20,079 bases of DNA from a virus: IMG/VR virus record IMGVR_UViG_3300017783_000279, positions 1 through 20,079 of that record; one strand, written 5' to 3'. Under the pieces are notes generated by a model that searched no databases, was not told the origin of the DNA, and saw only the letters and a program-made list of their open reading frames with translations. The position numbers and the translations under genes are program-made. Shown piece by piece: positions 7,331 through 15,683 of the stretch. How positions within the stretch are numbered: the stretch's first letter is position 1; each line of letters opens with the position of its first letter.

Positions 7331-8128
7331 TTACTCGTTAAATAGGTCATCAAATTTACTAACTGTATCTTTATTGCCAGCGGTAGCTGTTTCTAAAGTA
7401 AAGTCAGTTTTTTGAGGACTAGAGCTTTCTGGCGTAGTTTCAGCACCTGCTGCTGGAGTATTCTCCTCAGCTGATCCTGGGTTTAAGTAGTTTTGAAGTT
7501 GTTTCTTAATAAAATCGTAATCGTACTCTGTATGTACTTCTACAGGATTAGGTTGAGTTTTTAACCATTTATCAACTAAATCATTATTGTCTGATAAAGG
7601 TGTTTGCTTAGGTTTAATTCTAACAGTAGTTTCCGGGTAAGGGTTACCTTGTCTTTGTTCTACTACCATATCCCAACCGTTAATTACATCGGTGAAGTCA
7701 CCTACATCTTCATCTTCTGCTAAAGCAAGTAAAGATTTATAGATAGTTACTCCGAATCCCCATAGCCGTACTCCTTTGTCCTCCTCTCCTCTAACGATTA
7801 CTGGTGCAAAGATTCTTGTCTTTGGGTTGATTTTACCAGATAAAGACCAGTTATCTTTATCATTCGTTTTTCTAAGTTCTTTTACAAACTCTTCGATTGG
7901 ATCTTGCTTACCGAAGTTAGATAAAGCAACCATAGGGTATTTACCAATACCGTAGTGAAACTTTAACTCCTTAAAAGGATAAGCAGGATCGAAAGCAGAT
8001 GGTACAATACGTACTGTTTGCTTTCCTAGTTCAGGTTTCCAAAAAATAGTGGAATAGTCAGTTTTTTCTCTTTGCTGACCGTTGTTGTTTAAGGCATCGA
8101 GCTTAGCCTTGATCGCATTTAAATCCAT
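7331..8128 (-). CDS. 32: single-stranded DNA-binding protein, T4 gp32-like
   Basis: This 265-aa protein would coat ssDNA at the fork and organise polymerase, helicase and recombinase. The N-terminal region (about 1-20) corresponds to the self-association domain. The core has TDYSTIFWKPELGKQTVRIV, FKELKFHYGIGKYPM and a KTRIFAPVIVRGEE segment typical of the gp32 OB fold. A low-complexity Ser/Thr/Glu/Pro linker (about 215-245) leads to the acidic tail SKFDDLFNE, the protein-interaction tail of gp32. It contains no cysteine at all, so the zinc-binding subdomain of T4 gp32 is absent. The leader holds a repeated AACTTATT element that might act in autoregulation. Confidence 0.9.
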   Translation of the reverse strand: MDLNAIKAKLDALNNNGQQREKTDYSTIFWKPELGKQTVRIVPSAFDPAYPFKELKFHYGIGKYPMVALSNFGKQDPIEEFVKELRKTNDKDNWSLSGKINPKTRIFAPVIVRGEEDKGVRLWGFGVTIYKSLLALAEDEDVGDFTDVINGWDMVVEQRQGNPYPETTVRIKPKQTPLSDNNDLVDKWLKTQPNPVEVHTEYDYDFIKKQLQNYLNPGSAEENTPAAGAETTPESSSPQKTDFTLETATAGNKDTVSKFDDLFNE

Positions 8129-8147
8129 ATAACTAATTTTAATTTAT

Positions 8148-8176
8148 AACTTATTATACTAATATAAGAACTTATT
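8148..8176. repeat. two direct copies of AACTTATT in the gp32 leader
   Basis: AACTTATT occurs on the plus strand at 8148-8155 and 8169-8176, with starts 21 bp apart (two helical turns). It fills the 49-bp gap between the 151-aa gene and gp32. It could be a protein operator or an mRNA site for autogenous control of gp32, as known for T4 gp32, but chance is possible in such AT-rich DNA. Confidence 0.3.
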
Positions 8177-8177
8177 T

Positions 8178-8633
8178 TCAGTTCTCCAACTCTATTATCT
8201 TATAAAGTTTAGTATTTACTCTTTTTAGCTCAGGGCCTTTGGTGAGAAGAATGCAATTCCTGTAATCAGACCAATTGACTCTATAAGATGTATCGAGTAC
8301 ACCTCCGTTAATTTCTTTAATTAACGTATTTAAAGCATTAATAGTGTAGAGAGTGTTAGTCTCTTTTTTTCTATGTACAAGAATAGTATTTTCTAAAAAT
8401 GTTGAAACATTTCCAAAATCTACATTGTACGTACATATATACTCATCTTGGCTCTTTGAATAAAGAACAAAGATTTTATTGTATATAATTCTGTACTTCT
8501 CTTGAATAGAGGATAATACGTCTTCTAATCCTTCCTCGGTAGAAAACGTACAGAACAGTTTATTACTCATATCTTCGTTTAAATATACTTCGTCGAAATC
8601 GTACTCGACAGAAAAATCTGTAACTGATTGCAT
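8178..8633 (-). CDS. unknown phage protein between polymerase and gp32, 151 aa
   Basis: I do not recognise this protein. The N-terminal part is acidic (VEYDFDEVYLNED). It is followed by alternating strands and helices (YRIIYNKIFVLYS, EYICTYNVDFGNV) and a C-terminal half that looks like a small alpha/beta domain (TINALNTLIKEINGG, then NWSDYRNCILLTKGPELKRV). There is no membrane segment. It lies between the DNA polymerase and gp32 genes in a run of replication genes, so a replisome accessory role is a fair guess and nothing more. The TATTTATA box ends 5 bp before the ATG at 8633. If that box is a promoter, the mRNA would be nearly leaderless. The Met at residue 22 is an alternative start. Confidence 0.8.
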   Translation of the reverse strand: MQSVTDFSVEYDFDEVYLNEDMSNKLFCTFSTEEGLEDVLSSIQEKYRIIYNKIFVLYSKSQDEYICTYNVDFGNVSTFLENTILVHRKKETNTLYTINALNTLIKEINGGVLDTSYRVNWSDYRNCILLTKGPELKRVNTKLYKIIELEN

Positions 8634-8638
8634 TCTAT

Positions 8639-8646
8639 TATAAATA
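8639..8646 (-). promoter_or_regulatory. candidate phage promoter box TATTTATA
   Basis: The coding strand reads CATATTTATAATAGAATG, with TATTTATA only 5 bp from the start codon of the 151-aa gene. It matches the boxes before the tube, tape measure and 79-aa genes but is much closer to the ATG. It could give a leaderless transcript or serve a later start. Confidence 0.4.
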
Positions 8647-8656
8647 TGATTCTGTT

Positions 8657-9982
8657 CTACAAAACTAAATTTTTACTAAACTTAAATTTAACTGGGTACT
8701 TCCCATCTTTTTCTAAAATCTTTTGAATTTCTTCTAAAGTTTTTTTGCCGTCTTCTTTACTAAAATCAAAGAGTATGGCATCGTAAGTAAACAACGCTAT
8801 TTTAGTTTTTTTATCTTTAAGATAGCGTAATACTTCTTTTAATATAAGAATATTATTTGAAGTTTCCAACGATTGCATCATATAATTCATCAACTTAGCT
8901 GGATGCATATCTTTTAACTCTTTTGTGAATGGTTTACCTGATTGTGGATTACAAACAAATCCTTCATCGTTAAACATGGTCCACATATTATCAATATATT
9001 CTTGTATATCTTTAAATATTTTTAAATCTTTATGTTCTTCAGGTATTTTTCCATATATGGCCTGAAAGTTAATCTGTTTTGCCTTAGCATATTCTTCATC
9101 TGTAATTTCATCTTTACCGAAATATAACTTTGCTAATTGCTTATGAGCAGATGCGCTGGTAAGTTTATAATCAATTTGCTCAGAAAGTAAGCGCAAGTGA
9201 TACCCGTCAAAATCAAACTCAACAAAGTAATCTTTTTGTGGTCGGAAGGTTTTTCGATGCTTCTCCGTGTGAGGAATAGCAGCGAAATTAATACTATTAT
9301 AAGAATTAGTGGGTCTAGATGTAGCATTGTATAAATTATATGATGTTAGTACTTTATTGTTAACTATATTATATAGTGGATCCCTAGGAGAGAACGTCTC
9401 TACGAAAGGTTCGTAATAGACTCCTATACCGTGTTGCTCTATTAAATAGAATACGTTAGTTGCAGTTTTATTATAAAAGTCAAATCCATCAGGAATCTCT
9501 AAATCTATTACAAATTTTATTTTTTCATAAAAATCTTCATAAGATTCATACAACTTACTGATAGGGATTAACTTATTTACAAACGGCTTATCTCTGAATC
9601 TATTATAGAAATAATTTATACCCGAATTACCTCTTGAAATATCTAATTTTTCATATTTTACCATACTGTATAGTAATGATAAATCTATGGCATCCTGTAA
9701 ATTAAAATGATATAATAACTTCTTTTTATCGAACGTATATAGTTTACTACTTTTAAGTAATAACTCGTAGACACGCTTTTTTTCTACGTTTAATCCTTCA
9801 TCATGATCTATAGGAATAATAAATCCGTGATCAGATTTAAGAAGTCTAATATATACTGCTATAGTTGAGGTAAGTCTGGGATGGTATAAGTCGTGTGTAG
9901 GTATAACATCTACATAACATCCTAATCTAACAAGATTTTCGAGATTAACTAACTTAGATTCTTCTTCTACTATATAAAACAC
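8657..9982 (-). CDS. short family-A (PolA-like) DNA polymerase
   Basis: The 441-aa protein carries the three polymerase motifs of family A in order. Motif A is FDFDGYHLRLL with D257 (compare DASGLELR in T7). Motif B is K302-x3-F306-x3-Y310-G (KQINFQAIYG, with the E. coli Pol I K-F-Y spacing). Motif C is TYDAILFDF with D401. A TSRPTN-to-HTEKHRKTFRP segment (221-248) matches the TGR-to-GRKIRQAF region before motif A, and NYMMQSLETSNN (366-377) matches the conserved Asn/Gln helix. The N-terminal 115 residues resemble a shrunken 3'-5' exonuclease domain, but I cannot find the DxE motif, so proofreading may be lost. GTG start: an in-frame stop lies immediately upstream, and a short AAAAAGG precedes it. 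Next to gp32, it is probably the replicative polymerase. Confidence 0.8.
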   Translation of the reverse strand: MFYIVEEESKLVNLENLVRLGCYVDVIPTHDLYHPRLTSTIAVYIRLLKSDHGFIIPIDHDEGLNVEKKRVYELLLKSSKLYTFDKKKLLYHFNLQDAIDLSLLYSMVKYEKLDISRGNSGINYFYNRFRDKPFVNKLIPISKLYESYEDFYEKIKFVIDLEIPDGFDFYNKTATNVFYLIEQHGIGVYYEPFVETFSPRDPLYNIVNNKVLTSYNLYNATSRPTNSYNSINFAAIPHTEKHRKTFRPQKDYFVEFDFDGYHLRLLSEQIDYKLTSASAHKQLAKLYFGKDEITDEEYAKAKQINFQAIYGKIPEEHKDLKIFKDIQEYIDNMWTMFNDEGFVCNPQSGKPFTKELKDMHPAKLMNYMMQSLETSNNILILKEVLRYLKDKKTKIALFTYDAILFDFSKEDGKKTLEEIQKILEKDGKYPVKFKFSKNLVL

Positions 9983-10030
9983 TTACAAAACCTTTTTATT
10001 TAATATAGTAAAAAAGATTCAATAAGGCAA

Positions 10031-10897
10031 CTAATATTGATTCATAGTTGAACTACCACCTACATTTCCGCCGCTGCCAAAGCCGCCTCCTATATTTCCT
10101 TCATCGAAAATACCTTCGTCATTATTGGAGTAACCCCCACCTCCACCACCACCGCCTCCGGTTCTACTAGGAGGGGTTGACAAAACTGGAGCTGTTGTTC
10201 TAGGTTCAGGTCTTACAGAACGTTTGATAGGTTTAATTTTTCCAAATCTTTTTATTTTTTTCTTTGGTTTCTTTTTCTGTATGTTTGAAGTTCTTTTTAT
10301 AATTCTAAGTTTTTCTTCTCTAGATAAATCTTCAAATTTATACCCTTCTACATCAGATTCTATATCGACGTATTTATCGAATTCAGTAACGAATAAATCT
10401 AAACCTTTTAATTCTAAATTTGCTTTTTGAGTGTTTTCTTTATTTCTTGTAGAAGCACCTTTATATAGATAACCTTGATTAAAAATATCTCTTACTGGTT
10501 TTTCTAATATCCACTTTACGGTTATACCTTTTAAGTACTTTTGTTCTAATTTTTTTCTTGAAGTTTCTTTTTTAACTTCTATTATTTTACCATTTCTAGT
10601 ATCTTTTATAAAATATCTTAAAAAGTAACCTTTATCATAATCTTCAGGTTCAGGATAAACAGGTTCTGAAACTAATTTATCAGCATATTCAGGTAAAGGT
10701 ATATGTGGTTCAGAATCGTCTTTGACTATTCTTATAGCATCTTTACCAGGAACGCTTCCTGTATATGTTTCACCATTATAGAGTTGATGATAAGCACCCT
10801 CATAAGGTTGCCCATTAGGCAATAGAAACTCACCCCTTGAAGCAAACTTGCCTTTTAGGTATTTAAAAGCAGGAAGAAATTTTTTTAATTTACTCAT
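10031..10897 (-). CDS. putative virion/baseplate-associated protein with glycine-rich tail, 288 aa
   Basis: I do not recognise a characterised family. The N-terminus is basic (LKKFLPAFKYLKGKF), followed by GEFLLPNGQPYEGAYH and NGETYTGSVPGKD, a repeated strand pattern seen in proteins near the tail genes of marine T4-like phages. The middle (about 90-175) is a mixed alpha/beta region. Residues 205-230 are strongly basic (KKKPKKKIKRFGKIKPIKR). The last 50 residues are Gly/Ser/Asn-rich and include nine consecutive glycines. It lies 6 bp after the hub-peptidase gene, at the end of the tail run, which suggests a structural or tail-tip role. The following gene starts the replication block. Confidence 0.7.
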   Translation of the reverse strand: MSKLKKFLPAFKYLKGKFASRGEFLLPNGQPYEGAYHQLYNGETYTGSVPGKDAIRIVKDDSEPHIPLPEYADKLVSEPVYPEPEDYDKGYFLRYFIKDTRNGKIIEVKKETSRKKLEQKYLKGITVKWILEKPVRDIFNQGYLYKGASTRNKENTQKANLELKGLDLFVTEFDKYVDIESDVEGYKFEDLSREEKLRIIKRTSNIQKKKPKKKIKRFGKIKPIKRSVRPEPRTTAPVLSTPPSRTGGGGGGGGGYSNNDEGIFDEGNIGGGFGSGGNVGGSSTMNQY

Positions 10898-10903
10898 TGT
10901 TTC

Positions 10904-13696
10904 TTATTTAGGAATGTACTTTGGTTTAGATTCTGGTGAATTTGGGTTCCATGCTTGGAAGTGCATCCAATCGTAATTTTTTGCTCTACCTAAACTATAC
11001 CATCCGTTCTGTTCAAATATATCTATCATATCCTGATATTCTTGCCTGGAGAATAAAGCGTCTGGTGATTTTGTTTTTAAAGCATTTTTTGATGCATATA
11101 AATCTATTGCAATACCCCATGAATGTAAGCTCCAAGTTGTACCACCTCTTTTAGCTCTTTTATTATATACTCCACTATAAATATTTATGCCTAATTTGTT
11201 TATTTTTTCTTTCCCGTATTTGTCTAGTATACCTTGTAGCGCTGATCTCAAGCTAGATGCTACACCTTTATGTACTCCTCTAATAGTTTTTACAGGTTCA
11301 CCATCATACTTTAAATTAAATCCTTTAGGAACAGACATTGTAGCAAAATTACTTTTATCCCCCGGTTTACCGTATTTATCTCTTACGTTTTCTTGAGTCT
11401 TGCTATTATCTAGTATTTCTTGAGATTCTTTTCTTCTTTTTTCTTTTTGTTTTTCTATCTTTTCTTGAGCAGCCAAAAATGAAGCATCAGGTTCTTCGGT
11501 TGCAGGTAAATTGAACATTTTAGTCGAAATATCTGTTACCCATCTATTATCTTGACCTATATTATCAGTTATATTAGTAATTATAAACCCAACTCTATTA
11601 TGATACCTTGAAGGTAGTATGTTATTTTGTACTTTAAACGCTTCACCTACTTTTAATCCGCTGATTCCATCCATGGTAAAAGAAAGATTCAAAGGTATAA
11701 TACCACTATATGATGCTTTAGTTCCTGATTGTCTTTTTACTCTTTGACTATGTTTATAAGCTAATGATGTATATTCCCTGTGGTTAGCAGAACAGTTTCT
11801 TAAAGCATCTCTATCGTATTTTTTGTCACTACTATATACTCTATAGATATCAGCTACTTTATTACCGTAATCTATAGCTTGTTCATTTAATTTTTCTTGA
11901 TCACTAGCTGTATCATCGGAGCTTTTCTTTTCTGCTGGTCCGGTTTTAAGTTTTTCTTTGTATCTATCCCTAACGCCATCATTATATCTTGCTATACCGT
12001 CCAAAGCTTTATCGTCCCCAGAAACTGCTGCAGAAATAGCTAACATATTTGTAAGTTCTCCAGATATTTTGGATTCTAATTGAAAGTTACTTACTAAGCT
12101 TCCTAATCCAACTAGGTCTAATGTAGTAAACTCATCACCGCTTACTTTTTCTGGGTCGTAAAAGTTTCTATCAATGACTCTCCATTCATTTAATTTCTTA
12201 TCTAAATCTAAATCAAGTTTATTTATAGCTCCTAAATTAGTATTTATATCACTTAATATTTTTTTTAAGAACGAAAATACATTAGCTTCTTGACTAGAAT
12301 TATCTACTTCAGCTTCTACGTAACCTTTACAGATATCTTCTAAATGTTTTACGTTTAACATTATTCCGTAAATATCATCAACTTCACCTTTTGCAGTTGA
12401 CACTTCGTTAGGTAGTACATCTCCATAAAGTTCTTTATCTGATAAGTATACGCCCTTTTCTGCTTTATGTTTTAACATACATATTCCTGGGTCTAAAGCA
12501 ACGTGGCTAGGAAATGTAATAAATGTACTGGATAATGAAGTACCGTAGTTATTTTCTCTAAATACTGTTTCTTTTTCTTTATCTTCATTTTCAGGTATGA
12601 GAAAAGCGTTAACTAGCCCCAGTAGGGTACCCAGAGTAATATATACAAATTTATTTTCAAAACTTTCACCAGGAATGTATTCTGCGTCTCCTTCTACGAC
12701 CGGGTCTTCAAACCCAGCTACATTAAACCTATTGCTAACAGTTATTAAGTACCCTATCTCATCGATATTTTGAGCACCTTTGATAAACTGCTTCATAAAT
12801 TTTTTATTATCCCCTTTAATTCTCATAGCTTTGAGTGCTTTTAAAAGAGTAAAATCTGAAGCTTTAGTTGAATCAGACTTAACATACTCATCTAATCCAC
12901 TTTCTTTATTATCAGTCATTAAAAGTTTTAAGGATTCTACTATTTCTCCTTTAGCTTGTATCTGAACACTGCAGTCAAAGCCTCCGTCGTTGTTATATGA
13001 CCAGCTAAAGTTAATAATTCTACCTAGAAATGCGCTATAGTTGTAGTCTGTACTTTCTTCTAATTCGACTATTTCTTGTTCCAGTTGTGAAAGTTTTTTT
13101 GACTTATCTAAATATTTTTGAGCTAAACTATTTTGAAAAGTTAATACTTCACTACTTTTTGAATCATAATAAGCAGCAGAACCGTATTCAACAAGTACGT
13201 TAAACCCAGGTCTAAAGTAAAGCTGTTCAGCAGCATCTAACTGCTCTAAGGACCAAACTTGAAATCCTATGTCCGCTTTTTTTAACGTACCGTAAGCTCC
13301 CTGAGATTGTACTGTAAAACTTGTAATCCCCATCATAGGTCTAAACCCTGATTGTGAACTATAATCGTATCCGCTGTCGTTTTCTAAAAAATTACCAAGA
13401 AGCCTAAGACCTTCTCTATTTTTAAATCCAGTAAATTCTCCTTTATCGTTTTTTTGTTTTTTTAAAACACCGCCTTGCAAAACAAAATTAGAAGCTAATT
13501 CTTCAGTTAATTCTTCTTTATCTGGAGATTCTTTAGTATTTACAGAAGATACAACCCTTATCCATGCTCCTTTATTATTTAAAAGCATAGTATTATCAAC
13601 AAGTCTATTATTATCAACTAAAAGTGCTTTTCTTGCATTTAATTGATCAACGACTTTTCTGTCAATTGGTATTCCAAATGCTTTTCCTGTTGACAT
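10904..13696 (-). CDS. baseplate hub-type protein with C-terminal M15 peptidase domain
   Basis: This large, 930-aa protein has a structural N-terminal part that reads like a tail hub subunit: GITSFTVQSQGAYGTL and FRPGFNVLVEYGSAA early, and LNLSFTMDGISGLKVGEAF followed by RVGFIITNITDNI later. A charged linker (about 745-775, EKQKEKRRKESQEI) leads to a D-Ala-D-Ala carboxypeptidase/VanY-like (M15) domain at about 790-930. Its metal site is H858 and D865 in SLHSWGIAID and H912 in DWMHF. The domain would cut peptidoglycan cross-links as the tail tip crosses the cell wall, the task of the lysozyme domain of T4 gp5. Its start overlaps the stop codon of the LysM protein (TAATG). The hub assignment is inferred; the peptidase motifs are clear. 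Confidence 0.82.
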   Translation of the reverse strand: MSTGKAFGIPIDRKVVDQLNARKALLVDNNRLVDNTMLLNNKGAWIRVVSSVNTKESPDKEELTEELASNFVLQGGVLKKQKNDKGEFTGFKNREGLRLLGNFLENDSGYDYSSQSGFRPMMGITSFTVQSQGAYGTLKKADIGFQVWSLEQLDAAEQLYFRPGFNVLVEYGSAAYYDSKSSEVLTFQNSLAQKYLDKSKKLSQLEQEIVELEESTDYNYSAFLGRIINFSWSYNNDGGFDCSVQIQAKGEIVESLKLLMTDNKESGLDEYVKSDSTKASDFTLLKALKAMRIKGDNKKFMKQFIKGAQNIDEIGYLITVSNRFNVAGFEDPVVEGDAEYIPGESFENKFVYITLGTLLGLVNAFLIPENEDKEKETVFRENNYGTSLSSTFITFPSHVALDPGICMLKHKAEKGVYLSDKELYGDVLPNEVSTAKGEVDDIYGIMLNVKHLEDICKGYVEAEVDNSSQEANVFSFLKKILSDINTNLGAINKLDLDLDKKLNEWRVIDRNFYDPEKVSGDEFTTLDLVGLGSLVSNFQLESKISGELTNMLAISAAVSGDDKALDGIARYNDGVRDRYKEKLKTGPAEKKSSDDTASDQEKLNEQAIDYGNKVADIYRVYSSDKKYDRDALRNCSANHREYTSLAYKHSQRVKRQSGTKASYSGIIPLNLSFTMDGISGLKVGEAFKVQNNILPSRYHNRVGFIITNITDNIGQDNRWVTDISTKMFNLPATEEPDASFLAAQEKIEKQKEKRRKESQEILDNSKTQENVRDKYGKPGDKSNFATMSVPKGFNLKYDGEPVKTIRGVHKGVASSLRSALQGILDKYGKEKINKLGINIYSGVYNKRAKRGGTTWSLHSWGIAIDLYASKNALKTKSPDALFSRQEYQDMIDIFEQNGWYSLGRAKNYDWMHFQAWNPNSPESKPKYIPK

Positions 13697-13998
13697 TATC
13701 TTTCATTGTTTAATTTGTTATATAGATTGATAACGTTAGATGGATCTGCTGGTATTCTTATTTGAATACCTGGTTTGACGACAAGTGAGTCTTTTTTAAA
13801 ATTATTCGCACCTGCTATAATCCACCATAAAGATGCATTATTGTAAAACTGTAAAGCTAACGTATCGTATCTATCACCTGCTGTAGTAATAGCGTAAATA
13901 TCATCAGAGCTCAAAGGTATTTCCGGAAATATTATATTTCTATAATATCTTGCTCCTTCAGAGTCTTTTCTTACTTTTATATTTTTGTACCTATTCAT
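13696..13998 (-). CDS. LysM-type baseplate protein (gp53-like)
   Basis: This 100-aa protein has an N-terminal strand-rich arm (RYYRNIIFPEIPLS) followed by a LysM-like module at about 38-82: AGDRYDTLALQFYNNASLWWIIAGANN, then VVKPGIQIRIP. This YDTLA-x-LWWII-x-AN pattern is typical of small LysM baseplate proteins of contractile tails, such as T4 gp53 or tube-initiator/gpX-like proteins. Which of these it is cannot be settled from the sequence. In such proteins LysM serves protein-protein contacts rather than peptidoglycan binding. It lies between the 469-aa virion protein and the hub-peptidase, overlapping the latter by one base, as expected of a hub-proximal piece. Confidence 0.82.
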   Translation of the reverse strand: MNRYKNIKVRKDSEGARYYRNIIFPEIPLSSDDIYAITTAGDRYDTLALQFYNNASLWWIIAGANNFKKDSLVVKPGIQIRIPADPSNVINLYNKLNNER

Positions 13999-13999
13999 T

Positions 14000-15409
14000 T
14001 TATATTAATATATTTCCTACTTTATTAATATACTGCTGACCAAATGTTGTATTAAAATTATGAACAGGTTGGAAAGAACATTGTACATCTAATACATGAG
14101 GAAGCTGTGAATCTCCATCTTGACCGCCAAATTGGTAATCTGTATTCCATGATAAATTAATAGAGTTAAAAAATCCTGTTTGATTTAAAAGATAATCACC
14201 AATAGTTACTGCAGCGAAATTACCTCTCATAAAACTATCTCCTACATAAGTTGGTGCTAACTGTCCTACTAATTTATTTAATTTTTGATAAAGTGGATCT
14301 ACCTCGTTTTTAGATAAAACAGCTACTTTAAAACTAAAGTCTATATTTCTATTAAATCCTGAATATGTGTAGAAATCTTCTGCTCTTCCGATATACTTGA
14401 ATGAATTCCAGTTTGAATTATAACTATCACTAAAAGAATCTAAATAAGCTCTGAAGTTTAGATGTGTTACTGTTGGCTGTCCTCCTTCGGTAGTTTGAGG
14501 AGAAATAATTTTAAACCTAAACTTTATTAAATCATTAAATACTTTATCTGTATCAGTATCTATGGTTTGACTTTCCTCAATCGAGCTAGTTACTGGAGAA
14601 GAAGCTTTTAACTTTCCTCCAAATAAGGTGTTAATTTTATCTACTGCTTGACCACTGGTATAGTCAAATCCTACATCACTATTAATAAGTACGTTGTGAT
14701 TAGTATTAGTCTGTCCTACTGTGCTTTCTCTAGGAGTTCCTTCATTTTTTAAAGGTATGTATCCTTGATCATCTATTTTAGCAAAAGACCCTTCAAATTC
14801 GGGTACTTTGTTATTTGTACTTTGATTTCTAAATATTTCTGCTCTACTTCCTTTACCTTCCGGTTTATTGAAATAGTCTAGTACTATTAAACTTTTATTT
14901 TCTGTAAAATCACCGGATTTTTCTACCTTACCTTTTACAGTAATTATCCCGTCTTGATTTTTACTATTTTTATACTCTACATGACCTTGTACACCTCTTA
15001 GATACCCTAATTTGCCTGCAAATCCTTTTACAAAGTGCGTTCCTGTGCCGTTTACTGGTACTTGAGCTATTGTGGAAGCGAAGACTTTAGCCGAGTTTCC
15101 TATACCTCTTAAAGCATCTCCTACTAAAGATCCATTATTACCTTTATTTTTAATACGGTCTGCATTACTCTTTATACGTTGTTCTAGAGTATTTAATGCT
15201 GCTTGATTAGCACTAAATTTTAATGCTGCAGGAGTAGAGGTAAGTAGTTTGGTAATTCTTTTTAAATCATCTACTCTTTTAACACCTTCCAATTCGAAAC
15301 CGGACGAACTTGCGCTTCCATCGATCGGTTTTACAACCAAAGGATCTTGAGCTCCAAATTCACCATAAGTCAAAGACTTAAGATTTGTCTGTATATTGAT
15401 TAACGGCAT
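14000..15409 (-). CDS. virion structural protein, probably baseplate/tail-tube junction type, 469 aa
   Basis: The N-terminal 110 residues are polar and helical (RITKLLTSTPAALKFSANQ). The middle is strand-rich and rich in Asn, Gly and Lys. The C-terminal 170 residues look like a tail-tube-fold domain: LNFRAYLDSFSDSYNSNW, FKYIGRAEDFYTYSGF, FSFKVAVLSKNE, YLLNQTGFFNSINLSW and a final LDVQCSFQPVH strand. The position, after the tape measure and before the LysM and hub genes, corresponds to T4 genes 48 and 54 (baseplate-tube junction), so that role is likely. It is longer than either T4 protein. Direct homology cannot be shown here. ATG at 15409, 19 bp after the small 79-aa gene. Confidence 0.75.
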   Translation of the reverse strand: MPLINIQTNLKSLTYGEFGAQDPLVVKPIDGSASSSGFELEGVKRVDDLKRITKLLTSTPAALKFSANQAALNTLEQRIKSNADRIKNKGNNGSLVGDALRGIGNSAKVFASTIAQVPVNGTGTHFVKGFAGKLGYLRGVQGHVEYKNSKNQDGIITVKGKVEKSGDFTENKSLIVLDYFNKPEGKGSRAEIFRNQSTNNKVPEFEGSFAKIDDQGYIPLKNEGTPRESTVGQTNTNHNVLINSDVGFDYTSGQAVDKINTLFGGKLKASSPVTSSIEESQTIDTDTDKVFNDLIKFRFKIISPQTTEGGQPTVTHLNFRAYLDSFSDSYNSNWNSFKYIGRAEDFYTYSGFNRNIDFSFKVAVLSKNEVDPLYQKLNKLVGQLAPTYVGDSFMRGNFAAVTIGDYLLNQTGFFNSINLSWNTDYQFGGQDGDSQLPHVLDVQCSFQPVHNFNTTFGQQYINKVGNILI

Positions 15410-15428
15410 AGTTAGATACTAGTTTGAA

Positions 15429-15668
15429 TTAACCTGTAATATCTCTAGCTCTATCTTTTATCCCTTTTTCAGGAAGATTGTCCATATAGTTATTTTCAGG
15501 TTTTTTACCTTTTAAACTCAATTTAGACTGTTGAGCCAGAATATCTGGGTTGTCAGTAATAGATGAGTTATAATGCAAAGTAGATGTTGATTTCGCTCCA
15601 GCTCTCTGCGAAGGTGTTGTGCCTTTTAATCCTAATACAGACTCTTTTACTTTTGATAATAGTGACAT
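15429..15668 (-). CDS. small unknown protein after the tape measure gene, 79 aa
   Basis: This is a short, basic, Ser/Lys-rich protein with no recognised domain. An N-terminal amphipathic helix (SLLSKVKESVLGLKG) is followed by a probably disordered stretch ending in NYMDNLPEKGIKDRARD. It sits between the tape measure and the 469-aa virion protein and has its own TATTTATA box 15 bp before its ATG. It is therefore probably a late protein, either a minor tail component or an assembly factor. Coding status is supported by its own upstream box, tight spacing and lack of any competing frame. Confidence 0.65.
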   Translation of the reverse strand: MSLLSKVKESVLGLKGTTPSQRAGAKSTSTLHYNSSITDNPDILAQQSKLSLKGKKPENNYMDNLPEKGIKDRARDITG

Positions 15669-15683
15669 AATATTGATTTTTAT

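Noticed and set aside
9133-9327. A 64-codon minus-strand frame inside the DNA polymerase gene
   Set aside because: It overlaps the polymerase motif region in another frame; the polymerase frame has matching conserved motifs here and this one has none.
9983-10030. Possible CTTTTT/AAAAAG hairpin before the polymerase gene
   Set aside because: Only A-T pairs, with a long loop; not distinguishable from background in AT-rich DNA. No clear promoter is seen here either.
11172-11190. TATAAATATTTATG, containing both orientations of the box
   Set aside because: It lies inside the M15 domain coding sequence, so it is more likely chance than a promoter.
10224-12965. Plus-strand frames of 61-72 codons within the glycine-rich and hub-peptidase genes
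   Set aside because: All are antisense to convincing coding frames, of low complexity, and without start context.
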